The notes under the pieces: generated by a model
Database searches by the model: none
The model's input: only the letters and a program-made list of their open reading frames with translations
What the model was told of the DNA's origin: nothing
Made by a program: the position numbers and the translations under genes
Source of the DNA: Pseudomonas saxonica
GTDB lineage: Bacteria > Pseudomonadota > Gammaproteobacteria > Pseudomonadales > Pseudomonadaceae
Assembly: GCF_007858365.1 (NCBI RefSeq)
Contig: NZ_VFIO01000001.1
Span: 1,178,001-1,242,000 of the forward strand
DNA length: 64,000 nucleotides
Direction: 5' to 3'
Shown: in pieces, positions 1 to 9,194 of the stretch
How the letters are laid out: the number at the start of each line of letters is the position of its first letter
How positions within the stretch are numbered: position 1 is the first letter of the stretch

Positions 1-1521
1 CAGCCAATGGGTGTGGTCAGGGTCGCTGTAATCGACTTGCCAGGTCGCGCTGTGATGGCGCTGCAAGTACAGCCCACGGTCTGAATACAGGCTTTCGTGG
101 CGCTGCTGAACCTGCGCAAAGTGCGCCGGAGCCGTGGTGTCGAGCCAGGTGTTCATCGCCGGCAAGTCGATGTATTCCCCGACCTTGTCGCTGGCGTGCT
201 TGTTGTTGATATTGTTGGCTTTGCTTTCCTGATAATCGCGCACCAGTTCTATCACTTCACTGTGCAGATCTAGGGGAATAAACCCGCGCACAGGGAATAC
301 GGCAGCCTGCTCGCGCAGATGTATTTCAGCCAAACGAGTATCAGCTTCTACATTGCTGTGGGTGGTGCCGCGCCGAATGTTGGCGGTGTAACGGTCTCTG
401 GCCAGCTTTGCTAATTGTGTGCGGGCATCCATCAGGATTTGGGCCTGATCGAGCGTCATCACAATGTCGCGATCACGGTAGCGATAGCTGATCAGTCCTG
501 ATAATTCTGCAGCGTCCTCAGTGATCAAACTCCTCACAAACCCGCCAATGCTCAAGCGCAGGTTGTTATCGGTTTGCCACTGTTCATGGCGGTACTCGAC
601 CAATTCCTGCTCATGATTGATGTCGCGCAGCACACCCAGGTCATCATCGAGGCAGGCCAGTACGCTGTGTAAACCGCTCGATTGTTCGTGAGCAATTTCC
701 ATAAGCGTTTTGCTGGCGGTGGGTGCCCACGTTTGGGCACTCCACTCTCCCGGTGGCGGGACGTCTTCGGAAAGCTGCGGATAGTTCGCTGCTATTTGCT
801 CTCGTTCATTCAGCCAACGCACGGCATCGGTGTAGGACTTGACCGTGGCAGAGGTGTGCTTTTTGGATAGCTGATCACCCAACTCATCCACGCTTCTACG
901 GTAAGCCTGTTGGTCGCGCTGAAAATCCATCGCCAAGGTCAGATCGTAGGTCTTGGGTATCAACTCGCCGATGACCTGTGCCGCGTCTTGCAAGGGCACG
1001 CAATGAGGCGCTTGCAGGGTGTTGGCGACGGTTCTCAAGTCGAGGCAGCGCATGCGCCGGGCGCGAACCTCTGGATCGTTCAGGTGTTCGCAATGCTGGG
1101 GCTTGAGCGGGATTTCGCTGTACAGCATCCACGCCGACTGGTGCTTGGCCAGTGCAATACCGCTCAAATCACCCACGACCACGACGGTGTCATCGTCGTC
1201 CAGCGCCTGTTTGCGCAACCGATTGTTCTCCGCCACGGCATACCGCTGTAGCGGCCCCTTGCCCTGCCACACGTAGATAAAACCGACGCGCAGCAACCGC
1301 GCCGCCATGGGATGACTTTGAGTGTCAACGCCCGGCTGGAAGGCAGAATGGGTCACAGGTTCTTCGCTGAGGGCATAGCGTACTGGCACGACAAACAGTT
1401 GCCCTTGGCTGGCCGGGCATTGCTGGACGGTGCTGTTGATGTCGACATGACCGCACGCAGCGGCAGCGCGTCTGGCCTCTGCCAGTTGGGTAACGGTTTG
1501 CAGAGGTTTAATTTCGCTCAT
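1..1521 (-). CDS. T6SS effector, VasX/BTH_I2691-like N-terminal region (partial, 3' end outside window)
   Basis: The reading frame is open from an ATG at 1521 to the left edge (507 codons), so the C-terminal part is missing. The N-terminus has a Cys-containing motif around residue 23, CPASQGQLFVVPVRYALSE at about 35-53, and RVGFIYVWQGKGPLQRY at about 79-95. The pattern of a CP motif, PVRYAL, then a RLLRxGFIYVW strand is that of the VasX N-terminal region found in large pore-forming or membrane-active T6SS effectors. The start codon overlaps the stop of the upstream DUF4123 gene (ATGA), so the two are probably translationally coupled. In this family the DUF4123 protein loads the effector on VgrG. 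The toxic C-terminal region and any immunity gene lie left of the window, so the mode of killing cannot be read here. Confidence 0.8.
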   Translation of the reverse strand, partial: MSEIKPLQTVTQLAEARRAAAACGHVDINSTVQQCPASQGQLFVVPVRYALSEEPVTHSAFQPGVDTQSHPMAARLLRVGFIYVWQGKGPLQRYAVAENNRLRKQALDDDDTVVVVGDLSGIALAKHQSAWMLYSEIPLKPQHCEHLNDPEVRARRMRCLDLRTVANTLQAPHCVPLQDAAQVIGELIPKTYDLTLAMDFQRDQQAYRRSVDELGDQLSKKHTSATVKSYTDAVRWLNEREQIAANYPQLSEDVPPPGEWSAQTWAPTASKTLMEIAHEQSSGLHSVLACLDDDLGVLRDINHEQELVEYRHEQWQTDNNLRLSIGGFVRSLITEDAAELSGLISYRYRDRDIVMTLDQAQILMDARTQLAKLARDRYTANIRRGTTHSNVEADTRLAEIHLREQAAVFPVRGFIPLDLHSEVIELVRDYQESKANNINNKHASDKVGEYIDLPAMNTWLDTTAPAHFAQVQQRHESLYSDRGLYLQRHHSATWQVDYSDPDHTHWL

Positions 1522-2366
1522 TGGGCGGGCTCTCTTGGGATGGCGCGCAGGGTCAATTCGTCCAGCACACGATCAAGACGTTGTCGTGGGGTGACGCCTC
1601 GCTCTGCCAGCAGGGTGCGATAAATCTCCTGCCCCTCACCCTGCGGGAAGTCTTGGCCATAAGTGGCGAACAGACTCGCCCAGAGCATCACTTCGTCTTC
1701 TGCGCTGTAGCCCTGCCGCGCGGCGCTGGCCTGACACGCCAAGGCCCACGCCTGCTGCTGTCGGGGGTGGAGGTCGTGCAGGCATTGAGGAAAATAGCGC
1801 TGTACATGGTCCACAAGATGTTGCAAAAACTGACTGCGCTGGGCCTGACCGAGGTGCTCCAGGGTGTGTGCGCTCAGCCTCAACCAAGGCGTCGGCGCAT
1901 AGCGAGCTGTCGGCTGATCCGGGTTTTGCTGACTGATCAGGAGCGTGTTGCCATCAGCCTCCGGCAACCGAATCACTCGCACCGGCCCCATCAACCGGTC
2001 ACGTTCAACCACAGGTAAATCGTGCAGCCAGAGGCGTGTGATCACGGGATCGTAAAAGCGGAAAAACGCGCTCACGTCACCGTCCAGCTGCACATGAATC
2101 AGGCTGCGTAAATGCGCAATGAGGTCCGCTTCAGCCGCGTCGGACTCCAGCCAGATGCCTGCCTTTTCCTGCCAGTTCGCGTAGAAGGTGTTAGCCAGTT
2201 GACTATCGCGCTCAACGCCTACCACTACCGGACCAAAGGCAGCCATGGCCGCGTATTGCGTCATCAGATACAGCGAGTGAGGGGTGGCGGTGGGCGCCAG
2301 CGCATACAACTGCGCATGCAGACCCTCAATTTGATGGCTGTCGAGCAACAGGTAGGCGTGCATCAT
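1518..2366 (-). CDS. DUF4123 domain protein, T6SS effector adaptor
   Basis: 282 residues. The N-terminal half (HAYLLLDSHQIEGLHAQLYA, then a WxxSDAAEADLIAHLRSL region and FRFYDPVITRLWL around residues 100-115) is typical of DUF4123, the Tap/TEC adaptor family that connects a cargo effector to its VgrG spike. The gene starts inside the last codons of vgrG and its stop overlaps the effector start, both as four-base ATGA junctions. This places it exactly where an adaptor is expected: vgrG, adaptor, effector. Function in loading the downstream VasX-like effector is inferred from family and position. The protein is probably cytoplasmic. Confidence 0.87.
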   Translation of the reverse strand: MMHAYLLLDSHQIEGLHAQLYALAPTATPHSLYLMTQYAAMAAFGPVVVGVERDSQLANTFYANWQEKAGIWLESDAAEADLIAHLRSLIHVQLDGDVSAFFRFYDPVITRLWLHDLPVVERDRLMGPVRVIRLPEADGNTLLISQQNPDQPTARYAPTPWLRLSAHTLEHLGQAQRSQFLQHLVDHVQRYFPQCLHDLHPRQQQAWALACQASAARQGYSAEDEVMLWASLFATYGQDFPQGEGQEIYRTLLAERGVTPRQRLDRVLDELTLRAIPREPAQ

Positions 2367-4384
2367 GGCTGGCGCTCCTCAAGGGACTGGCAGACCATGC
2401 ACACCGGCGAACGGTTGGCGATGGCTTGGGTGAAGGCCTGTTGTTGGGTTTTTAACGCCAGCGCCGTCATCACCCCAACCGACCCGGCCAGCGCCGACAC
2501 CACTGGCACGCCAGGGATGGGCACCCCGCCCGGCAAAATCGGCGTGCTGCTGTGTATCCCGGCAGGCGTCAGCAACAAGTGTTGGCCACCCGCCTTGAGG
2601 CTCAAGCTGGAGCCGCCGTCGAGTGTCATCATGGCCCCCGCATTGAGATGGATATGCTCACCCGCCTCAACCGTCCATACCGCACCCACGCGGGTATGAC
2701 TGTTGAGGGCGGTGTCCAGATAATCACTGGCGTTGATCATTGTTTTGCGGTCGCCGGTGACCGTTTGCTGATCCTCGGCATCGAGCACCACCCGGCTGTT
2801 GCCTTCGATGGTTTCTTCGCGCTTGCCTTCGACGTGCAGGTGGCTGTCGTGTTTGATGTGTTGCCGCAGGTCTCGCTGGGCGTGCAGATAGATCAACTCC
2901 TGACCTTTGCGGTCTTGCAGGCGCAGCTCGTTGTGGCCGCTGCCGCCCGGCGTACTGCGGCTGCGCAACACGCTTTGGGTGTTTTCTGCTGGCAGTGTGA
3001 GCGGCGTCGGGGTGATGCTCGACGCCAGGCAGCCGGTGACCACGGGGCGGTCAACATCCCCTTCCAGATAGCTGATCATCACTTCCATGCCAACCCGCGG
3101 GGTGATCACGACGCCATAGGAATCGCCAGCCCAACTGGAGGCGACGCGCACCCAGCAGCTGCTGTGCTCATTGCTTACCTCGCTGCGGTCCCAGTGAAAC
3201 TTGACCCGCACCCGGCCGAACGCATCGATGTGAATATCTTCGCCGGTCGGCCCGGTGACGCGGGCCGTCTGATAACCCGCAACCACGGGTTTGGCGAAAA
3301 CGGTGGACGATCTGTAGGTAACGGTCTCGGGAATGCCCCGAAAACGGTTGCGGTAGCCTTGGGTAAAATCGATTAAATGCTCAATGTCTGAACCGCCGCC
3401 CTGCTCTTTCAACACCTGCGGCTGTTTGCCTTCATGGCGAACATGGGTCAGCAGCCAAGGCGCGTTGAATGTCGGATTGGGGTGCTCGGTCAGGGTCATA
3501 AACTGGCCGCTGCACAGGGTCGGTTGATCGCTGTCACCATGCCCTTCGCAACGATCGGCTTGATGACGCTCGAGAGCGAGCTGACTCTGCCGCTCACCGT
3601 CAGCATGATCCGTAAAACCACCGGGATAGGTGTAATCCTCAAGGGGCCGTTCGTGGAGATTGGCGCGACTGTCGGCCTCTAACGTACGACTGGCGACCTT
3701 GAAGTTGTAGTCGCGAGATACGGCGCTGTTGAACCGCCGGCTCAGTTTTACGCGAAAACTGTGAACAGACGGCTCGCCGGCTACCATTGCGTTATCAGGC
3801 TTGAAGGGAGTTGCTCCCCGCGAAGGGGTGAACGCAGCCTCACCATCGCCGAATTGTAAAAAATGGCCGTCGGGCGAATGCCTGAAGAGATAGTGGATAC
3901 CTTCTTCAAAACACAGGCGCTGGATAAAGTGCAGGTCCGATTCACCGTACTGCACGCAGTATTCACGCGGCGCGTAAGCGGCTTGCAGGGTGAAACCATA
4001 ATCAATGCTGAAAATGCCGTGCTCTTCGAGGAGTGTCTCGATGATGCGCTGCACGGTCTGGTTCTGAAAAATACGGTGATTGGTACGGTGGAGCAGATAA
4101 GCCAACTGCGGTCGAAGCGACAGACGATAGTGGGTCAGCCGTGGGCCGGAACTGCTTTTGACAATGCTATAAATCTGCCCATGGACGCCATGCCCTTGCG
4201 TGTCAAAGGCCAGAAAGGCAGGGGTGTACAGCAGCGCTTCAAGGTCCAGATCAGGGCGTTCACACACCACTTCAACGGCAAACGAAAAGGGTGTGCTGAT
4301 GGCTTCGTCACCGCTGAAGGCCAGCACCTCCAACGGGTTCGGGCTGGCCTGGGCGGTCAGGCTGAAACGGTGATGGGCGTTCAT
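2363..4384 (-). CDS. vgrG: Type VI secretion tip protein VgrG
   Basis: 673 residues, normal length for a VgrG without a C-terminal effector extension. The N-terminal part is gp27-like (FSGDEAISTPFSFAVEVVCE near residue 24; ESDLHFIQRLCFEEGIHYLF near 150-170). The gp5-like OB-fold region carries GRVRVKFHWDR and SSCWVRVASSWAGDSYG (about 385-420), followed by RVGMEVMISYLEGDVDRP. The C-terminal part has the RSTPGGSGHNELRLQDRKG segment and a run of beta-helix-like repeats (DLRQHIKHDSHLHVEG onward). It forms the spike of the T6SS needle. No Hcp, sheath or baseplate gene is near, so this is an orphan vgrG island depending on a T6SS elsewhere. The ATG at 4384 is the first in-frame start and is followed by the conserved N-terminus. 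Confidence 0.95.
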   Translation of the reverse strand: MNAHHRFSLTAQASPNPLEVLAFSGDEAISTPFSFAVEVVCERPDLDLEALLYTPAFLAFDTQGHGVHGQIYSIVKSSSGPRLTHYRLSLRPQLAYLLHRTNHRIFQNQTVQRIIETLLEEHGIFSIDYGFTLQAAYAPREYCVQYGESDLHFIQRLCFEEGIHYLFRHSPDGHFLQFGDGEAAFTPSRGATPFKPDNAMVAGEPSVHSFRVKLSRRFNSAVSRDYNFKVASRTLEADSRANLHERPLEDYTYPGGFTDHADGERQSQLALERHQADRCEGHGDSDQPTLCSGQFMTLTEHPNPTFNAPWLLTHVRHEGKQPQVLKEQGGGSDIEHLIDFTQGYRNRFRGIPETVTYRSSTVFAKPVVAGYQTARVTGPTGEDIHIDAFGRVRVKFHWDRSEVSNEHSSCWVRVASSWAGDSYGVVITPRVGMEVMISYLEGDVDRPVVTGCLASSITPTPLTLPAENTQSVLRSRSTPGGSGHNELRLQDRKGQELIYLHAQRDLRQHIKHDSHLHVEGKREETIEGNSRVVLDAEDQQTVTGDRKTMINASDYLDTALNSHTRVGAVWTVEAGEHIHLNAGAMMTLDGGSSLSLKAGGQHLLLTPAGIHSSTPILPGGVPIPGVPVVSALAGSVGVMTALALKTQQQAFTQAIANRSPVCMVCQSLEERQP

Positions 4385-4502
4385 CCGTCGATCCTCTGAA
4401 ATGAGGGATAAACGCTAACGGATGAACGCTTTCTGGGATGTAGGAGGCTTCTTTAACTCGCGACTGAAATACCTTTTTGCAAACAGCGATCGACGTACTC
4501 GA

Positions 4503-5132
4503 TCAATGCATTTCGGTAAAGGCGAGCTTGATGCCCAGTGCCACCAGTACCGCCCCCATGCTGCGATCGAACCAGTGGCCCATGCGGGCAAAACCGTTGC
4601 GCACCCGCTGATGACTGAACAACGTAGCCACCATGCAAAACCACAGCCCCGTCGCCACCGCTAGGTACACGCCATAACCGGCCTGAATCGACAGCGGCGT
4701 GTGCGGGTTGATCACGACGGTAAACAGCGAGAGGAAAAACAACGTCGCCTTGGGATTCAGGCCATTGGTCACAAACCCTGCCGTGAACGCACCGCGCGCC
4801 GTGCGTTCGCCCACCGGCAAGCTCTGCGCCATGGCCGCCGGGTCGGCCGGTTTGGCCCGCAGTGCCTTGATGCCGATGTACAGCAGGTAAGCCGCCGCGA
4901 GCCATTTGAGCGCGTTAAACAGCACAATCGACTGCGACACGATGATGCCGATACCCAGCAACGAATAGCCCACGTGGACAAAAATGGCCGTGCCCACACC
5001 GAACGCGGTAAACAGACCAGCACGTCGCCCGTGGGTCACGCTTTCACGCACCACAACGGCGAAATCCGGCCCGGGGCTGGCCACCGCCAACAAGTGAATC
5101 AGGGCAACGGTCAAAAATTCTGTCCAGTACAT
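4503..5132 (-). CDS. LysE/RhtB family amino-acid exporter
   Basis: 209 residues. The N-terminus LIHLLAVASPGPDFAVVVRESVTHGRRAGL is the LysE/RhtB signature (SPGPD), and about six hydrophobic segments follow, with FVTNGLNPKATLFFLSLF in the middle. Family members are inner-membrane exporters of amino acids or derivatives; the substrate cannot be deduced. I chose the ATG at 5132 rather than the upstream in-frame ATG at 5144 because a GGAG lies eight bases before 5132, whereas the upstream ATG has no ribosome binding site. It diverges from the dehydrogenase at 5213 with only 80 bases between them, so their promoters must overlap or abut. Confidence 0.9.
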   Translation of the reverse strand: MYWTEFLTVALIHLLAVASPGPDFAVVVRESVTHGRRAGLFTAFGVGTAIFVHVGYSLLGIGIIVSQSIVLFNALKWLAAAYLLYIGIKALRAKPADPAAMAQSLPVGERTARGAFTAGFVTNGLNPKATLFFLSLFTVVINPHTPLSIQAGYGVYLAVATGLWFCMVATLFSHQRVRNGFARMGHWFDRSMGAVLVALGIKLAFTEMH

Positions 5133-5212
5133 GCAGGGCTCCATTACAAAATGTTTCTTCTGTTAGGCTCGCCACATTACGCCTTCACTCGACAGCACAA
5201 AAGGTACAGTTG

Positions 5213-6178
5213 ATGACAAACACTCAGCGCGCCGTCTTTCTTGACCACCCTTCTCTGGATCTCGGCGACCTCGACCTCAGCCCTCTGCGTCAATGCTTCA
5301 GCGAGTTGCAGTTATGGACCGACACCACCCCCGACAACGTGATCGAGCGCCTGCAAGGGGCCAGCGTGGCCATCAGCAATAAAATCCAGCTGGACGCCCG
5401 CACCCTCGCCGCCTGCCCGGAGCTTAAGCTGATTCTGGTCGCCGCCACCGGCACCAATAACGTCGACCTTGCAGCAGCCCGCGCCCAAGGGATTACCGTC
5501 GCCAATTGCCAAGGCTACGGCACACCTTCCGTGGCGCAACACACTCTGGGCTTGCTGCTGGCGCTGGCCACACGCCTGGTCGACTACAACCACGCCGTAC
5601 GCGACGGTCAATGGCAGCAGGCCAAGCAGTTCTGCCTGCTGGATTTTCCGATTGTCGAGCTGGAAGGCAAAACGTTGGGCCTGTTCGGTCATGGCGAGCT
5701 CGGCAGCGCCGTGGCCAAATTGGCCGAAGCCTTTGGCATGCGCGTGTTGATCGGGCAAATCCCCGGTCGCCCGGCCCGTGCTGATCGCCTGACACTGAAC
5801 GAACTGCTGCCTCAGGTCGATGCGCTGACCTTTCACTGCCCGCTCACCGAGCACACCCGAAACTTTATCGGTGCCCGCGAGCTGGCCTTGCTCAAACCCG
5901 GAGCGTTTGTGGTCAACACCGCCCGCGGCGGCATGATCAATGAACAGGCACTGGCCGACGCATTGCGCAGTGGTCATCTGGGCGGTGCGGCCACCGATGT
6001 GCTGAGCGTAGAGCCACCGCGTGACGGCAACCCGCTACTGGCGCCAGACATCCCACGCTTGATCATCACCCCGCACAGCGCCTGGGGCAGCCGTGAGGCG
6101 CGGCAACGAATCGTTGCTCAATTGACTGAAAACGCCGAAGCCTTCTTCAACGGTACAGCGCTGCGGGTCGTCAGTTGA
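5213..6178 (+). CDS. D-2-hydroxyacid dehydrogenase (hydroxypyruvate/glycerate dehydrogenase type)
   Basis: 321 residues. It has the two-domain D-isomer 2-hydroxyacid dehydrogenase layout: [21 protein letters not shown] near residue 78, the NAD-binding motif [20 protein letters not shown] near 150-170, the [16 protein letters not shown] substrate/cofactor loop, the [11 protein letters not shown] signature with catalytic Arg, a Glu in DVLSVEPP, and the catalytic His in [10 protein letters not shown]. The NAD motif reads GHGELG instead of the common GLGxIG. Length and motifs match the HprA group, which reduces hydroxypyruvate or glyoxylate; the true substrate is not certain. The start is ATG at 5213; a TTG directly before it at 5210 is also in frame. 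It reads toward rsmC with a 31-base gap. Confidence 0.88.
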   Translation: MTNTQRAVFLDHPSLDLGDLDLSPLRQCFSELQLWTDTTPDNVIERLQGASVAISNKIQLDARTLAACPELKLILVAATGTNNVDLAAARAQGITVANCQGYGTPSVAQHTLGLLLALATRLVDYNHAVRDGQWQQAKQFCLLDFPIVELEGKTLGLFGHGELGSAVAKLAEAFGMRVLIGQIPGRPARADRLTLNELLPQVDALTFHCPLTEHTRNFIGARELALLKPGAFVVNTARGGMINEQALADALRSGHLGGAATDVLSVEPPRDGNPLLAPDIPRLIITPHSAWGSREARQRIVAQLTENAEAFFNGTALRVVS

Positions 6179-6209
6179 TAAACTGCGACCCTTTTTTGAG
6201 GAGCAGATT

Positions 6210-7208
6210 ATGGATCCGCGCAGTGAAGTACTGCTTCGTCAGCCTGAATACTTTCAAGGCTCGCTGCTGTTAGTCGGCTTACCGGCCGATGATTTACTCG
6301 GCCAACTGCCCAATGCCCATGGCTGGTGCTGGCATGCGGGTGATCAGGCCGCGCTCGACGCCCGCTTTGCCGGGCGCGTGCACTTCGGCGTTGAGGTGCC
6401 AGAGCGCGCGTTCGACACGGCGGTGGTGTTTTTGCCCAAATCCAAGGAATTGGCCGATTACGTGCTCAAGGCGGTCGCCGCTCGCCTGCCGGGCGCCGAT
6501 GTGTTCTTGGTCGGTGAGAAAAAGGGCGGTATCGAAGGCGCTTCCAAGCAACTGCTGGCGCTGGGCAAACCGCGCAAACTCGACAGCGCGCGGCATTGCC
6601 AACTGTGGCAAGTGACTGTCGAGACGGCACCGCAAGCCCCGGTATTGGCCGACCTCGCTCAGCACTACGAACTGCCACTGGCAGAAGGTCCGCTTAAAGT
6701 CGTCAGCCTGCCGGGTGTATTCAGCCACGGGCGACTGGACCGCGGCAGCGCGCTGCTGCTGGAACACCTGGATAAACTGCCGAGCGGCCACGTGCTGGAT
6801 TTCGGCTGCGGCGCGGGGGTTTTGGGCGCAGCAGTCAAGCGTCGCTACCCGCATAACACCGTCACCTTGCTCGATGTCGATGCGTTTGCCACCGCCAGCA
6901 GTCGTCTGACTCTGGCCGCGAATGGTCTGGAAGCAGAGGTGATCACCGGTGATGGCATCGACGCTGCACCGATGGGTTTGAACACTATTCTGAGCAATCC
7001 GCCGTTCCATGTCGGCGTGCATACGGATTATCACGCCACCGAGAACTTGCTGACAAAAGCGGTAAAACATCTGAAAACAGGTGGCGAACTTCGCTTGGTT
7101 GCCAATAGCTTTCTGCGCTACCAACCGCTCATCGAAGCGCAATTTGGCCACTGTACGGTCAAGGCTGAAGGATCGGGTTTTCGCATCTACAGCGCCAAAC
7201 GTCGTTGA
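6210..7208 (+). CDS. rsmC: 16S rRNA m2G1207 methyltransferase RsmC
   Basis: 332 residues, the normal length for RsmC. The N-terminal half is the degenerate methyltransferase-like domain ([20 protein letters not shown] at the start). The C-terminal half is the catalytic domain, with the S-adenosylmethionine motif [16 protein letters not shown] near residue 193 and the N2-guanine methyltransferase motif NPPFHVG near 262. The enzyme methylates G1207 of 16S rRNA in the assembled 30S subunit. A GAGGAG lies eight bases before the ATG. The gene probably shares a transcript with the dehydrogenase upstream. Confidence 0.95.
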   Translation: MDPRSEVLLRQPEYFQGSLLLVGLPADDLLGQLPNAHGWCWHAGDQAALDARFAGRVHFGVEVPERAFDTAVVFLPKSKELADYVLKAVAARLPGADVFLVGEKKGGIEGASKQLLALGKPRKLDSARHCQLWQVTVETAPQAPVLADLAQHYELPLAEGPLKVVSLPGVFSHGRLDRGSALLLEHLDKLPSGHVLDFGCGAGVLGAAVKRRYPHNTVTLLDVDAFATASSRLTLAANGLEAEVITGDGIDAAPMGLNTILSNPPFHVGVHTDYHATENLLTKAVKHLKTGGELRLVANSFLRYQPLIEAQFGHCTVKAEGSGFRIYSAKRR

Positions 7209-7214
7209 CGCTAT

Positions 7215-7463
7215 TTGAAAATAAGGGCTTGCCGGATCGGATTTGCCTAGGCAGAATCCGCTCCGTCCTAGGGGAGTAGTCTCCCACGAGCCTCACGCTC
7301 GTCCGGCATGCGTCAACATACTTGGTCAACAGACCATGGTGCATGCGACCCAGGTGTCCACAGAGATGGACCAGGGTTTGACAAGACCTATGACACGAAC
7401 ACCTTACCCGGGGCGGGAAGGCTGTACGTGTCATAGCCGTGTCGACCCGCCCCTGGAAAACTA
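7215..7463 (+). promoter_or_regulatory. yybP-ykoY manganese riboswitch with switching hairpins
   Basis: The sequence carries the conserved core of the yybP-ykoY aptamer: GGGGAGTAG at about 7271-7279, then a GC-rich hairpin with CACGAGCCTCACGCTCGT, then GTCAACATACTTGGTCAAC near 7313-7331. This RNA is known to sense Mn2+ and often precedes TMEM165/GDT1-type or MntP genes, as here. Downstream are two helices that cannot form together: TATGACACG (7389-7397) with CGTGTCATA (7427-7435), and GGGGCGGG (7410-7417) with CCCGCCCC (7446-7453). The second would end 14 bases before the start codon and could hide the ribosome binding site. That alternative pairing is inferred; the aptamer call rests on the consensus. 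Confidence 0.9.
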
Positions 7464-7467
7464 CCTG

Positions 7468-8055
7468 ATGATGCTCGACTCCTTACTTGTTCCTACTGCA
7501 ATCGTTGCCTTGGCCGAAATCGGCGACAAGACGCAACTCCTCGCGCTTATTCTTGCCGCACGCTTTCGCAAACCCTGGCCGATTATTGCCGGTATCGTGG
7601 TCGCGACCCTCGCCAACCACGCCGCAGCCGGTGCCGTGGGAGCATGGGTGGGCGGGTTCTTCACCGATGCAATGCTGCACTGGATTCTGGCTGCCAGCTT
7701 TACCGCCACGGCCTTGTGGACGCTGGTGCCGGACAAAATGGACGATGACGAAGCCAGTACTGCGCGCAAGTACGGCCCTTTCGTGACCACTCTGATTACG
7801 TTTTTCATTGCCGAGATTGGCGACAAGACCCAAGTGGCGACTGTGATGCTGGCCGCGCAGTATCCAGACTTGTGGCTGGTGATTATCGGCACCACCGTGG
7901 GTATGTTGATTGCTAACGTACCGGTGGTCATTGCCGGTAATTTTGCGGCGGATAAACTGCCGTTGACCCTGATCCGCCGCTTGGCTGCGACAGCGTTCTT
8001 TGTATTGGCAGTAGTGGCGGTGTACAAGGCGATGGTGATCAGCGGCTGGGTTTAA
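7468..8055 (+). CDS. mneA: TMEM165/GDT1 (UPF0016) family manganese exporter
   Basis: 195 residues from the first of two tandem ATGs (7468, 7471). It contains two copies of the family motif, ALAEIGDKTQLLAL near residue 14 and IAEIGDKTQVATV near 114, each starting a three-helix repeat; six membrane segments are apparent. Proteins of this family export Mn2+ (MneA in Vibrio and Xanthomonas) or exchange Ca2+/Mn2+ for protons. The manganese riboswitch directly upstream supports the Mn2+ role. An in-frame open stretch extends upstream to 7243 but lies inside the riboswitch and is not coding. The ribosome binding site is weak, which fits riboswitch-controlled initiation. Confidence 0.92.
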   Translation: MMLDSLLVPTAIVALAEIGDKTQLLALILAARFRKPWPIIAGIVVATLANHAAAGAVGAWVGGFFTDAMLHWILAASFTATALWTLVPDKMDDDEASTARKYGPFVTTLITFFIAEIGDKTQVATVMLAAQYPDLWLVIIGTTVGMLIANVPVVIAGNFAADKLPLTLIRRLAATAFFVLAVVAVYKAMVISGWV

Positions 8056-8061
8056 AAGCGA

Positions 8062-8361
8062 CCCTCACCCTAGCCCTCTCCCAGAGGGAGAGGGGACTAA
8101 AAGCAAAAGCAGATATGCGCAACGCCACCGTCTGGCCCCCTCTCCCTGTGGGAGAGGGGACTAAAAGCAAAAGAAAGTTTGCGCAACCCCACCGTCTGGC
8201 CCCCTCTCCCTGTGGGAGAGGGGACTAAAAGCAAAAGCAGATTTGCGCAACGCCACCGTCTGCCCCCTCTCCCTTTGGGAGAGGGGACTAAAAGCAAAAG
8301 CAGATTTGCACAACGCCACCGTCTGGCCCCCTCTCCCTTTGGGAGAGGGTTGGGGTGAGGG
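8062..8361. repeat. Family A palindromic repeat array, five hairpin units
   Basis: Five hairpins of the type CCCTCTCCC-(3-4 nt)-GGGAGAGGG begin at 8074, 8138, 8202, 8265 and 8329, giving intervals of 64, 64, 63 and 64 bases. The linker between them (gactaaaagcaaaagcag, then a TTTGCGCAACGCCACCG-like part) is nearly identical in each unit. The outer ends are inverted: ACCCTCACCC on the left and GGGGTGAGGG on the right. The array fills the gap between the convergent exporter and M48 protease genes and ends nine bases from the protease stop. It may serve as a bidirectional terminator or mRNA stabiliser. Copies occur at 42304-42602, 53213-53818 and 61506-61618. Confidence 0.95.
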
Positions 8362-8369
8362 CCCAGCCG

Positions 8370-9194
8370 TTACTGGGTCTTGGCCGCTTGCTGATAAAGC
8401 GGCATCACCTTGGGAATCGCCGCTTCCAGCGCCGCAATCCGGCTGGTAGAGGCCGGGTGAGTGCTCATGAATTCAGGCGGTGCACTTTGCGAAGCCTGAC
8501 CCATCTTCTGCCACAGCGTAATCGCCGCATTCGGGTTGTAACCCGCCCGCGCCGCCAACTCCAGACCAATCAAATCCGCTTCGTTCTCATTGCTGCGACT
8601 ATTGGGCAACGTCAGGCTGTAGTTCACCACGGTATCGGCCAGTTGCAGGCTGTCTTGCCCCAAGCCCAACAACGCGCCCGCGCCTTGTTTGGCAATCTCG
8701 ATGCCGTACGCCTTGGACATCGACTCACGCCCGTGCTCTCGCAAGGCGTGGGCGATTTCATGGCCCATCACCGCGGCAATCTCATCGTCACTTAACTTGA
8801 GCTGATCGATGATGCCGCTGTAGAAGATGATCTTGCCGCCCGGCCCGCAGTTGGCGTTGAGTTCGTCGCTCTTGATCAAATTGACTTCCCAATTCCACTG
8901 CGCCGCATCGGGACGGAAAGCCGGTGCCTGGGCAATCAGTCGATTGGCAATGGCCTGCAAGCGCTGGGCGTTGGCGCTGGTTTTATCCAGCTCGCCCTTG
9001 GTGCTGGCTTCACTGACCGTCTGCTGGTACGACTGCGCATACATTTGGTCAACCTGCTCACTCGACAGCATGCTGAACATGTACTGCTTGCGCTCGACGC
9101 CGACCGCTCCGCCACTGGTGGTGTTCACCGCCTGGCAACCGCCCAGCAACAGGCCAGCACCCACTGCACACACTACCGCTAATTTACCCATCAT
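8370..9194 (-). CDS. M48 family metalloprotease, lipoprotein
   Basis: 274 residues from ATG 9194 (a second ATG follows at 9191 with better spacing from GGAGG). The N-terminus AVVCAVGAGLLLGGCQ is a lipoprotein signal with the lipobox LGGC, so the protein should be anchored in the envelope. The zinc motif MGHEIAHALREHGRES is HExxH, and the third ligand lies in NENEADLIGLELAARAGY. This is the peptidase M48 layout of LoiP/YcaL/BepA-type outer-membrane quality-control proteases, without the TPR part of BepA. The longer in-frame extension to 9359 would add residues before the signal peptide and is unlikely. Confidence 0.92.
   Translation of the reverse strand: MMGKLAVVCAVGAGLLLGGCQAVNTTSGGAVGVERKQYMFSMLSSEQVDQMYAQSYQQTVSEASTKGELDKTSANAQRLQAIANRLIAQAPAFRPDAAQWNWEVNLIKSDELNANCGPGGKIIFYSGIIDQLKLSDDEIAAVMGHEIAHALREHGRESMSKAYGIEIAKQGAGALLGLGQDSLQLADTVVNYSLTLPNSRSNENEADLIGLELAARAGYNPNAAITLWQKMGQASQSAPPEFMSTHPASTSRIAALEAAIPKVMPLYQQAAKTQ

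Noticed and set aside
7243..7467. Upstream in-frame extension of the manganese exporter
   Set aside because: It lies inside the riboswitch and the family N-terminus starts at 7468.
8062..8361. CRISPR array
   Set aside because: The spacing is regular, but the intervening sequences are nearly identical rather than unique, the repeats are hairpins, and no cas gene is near.
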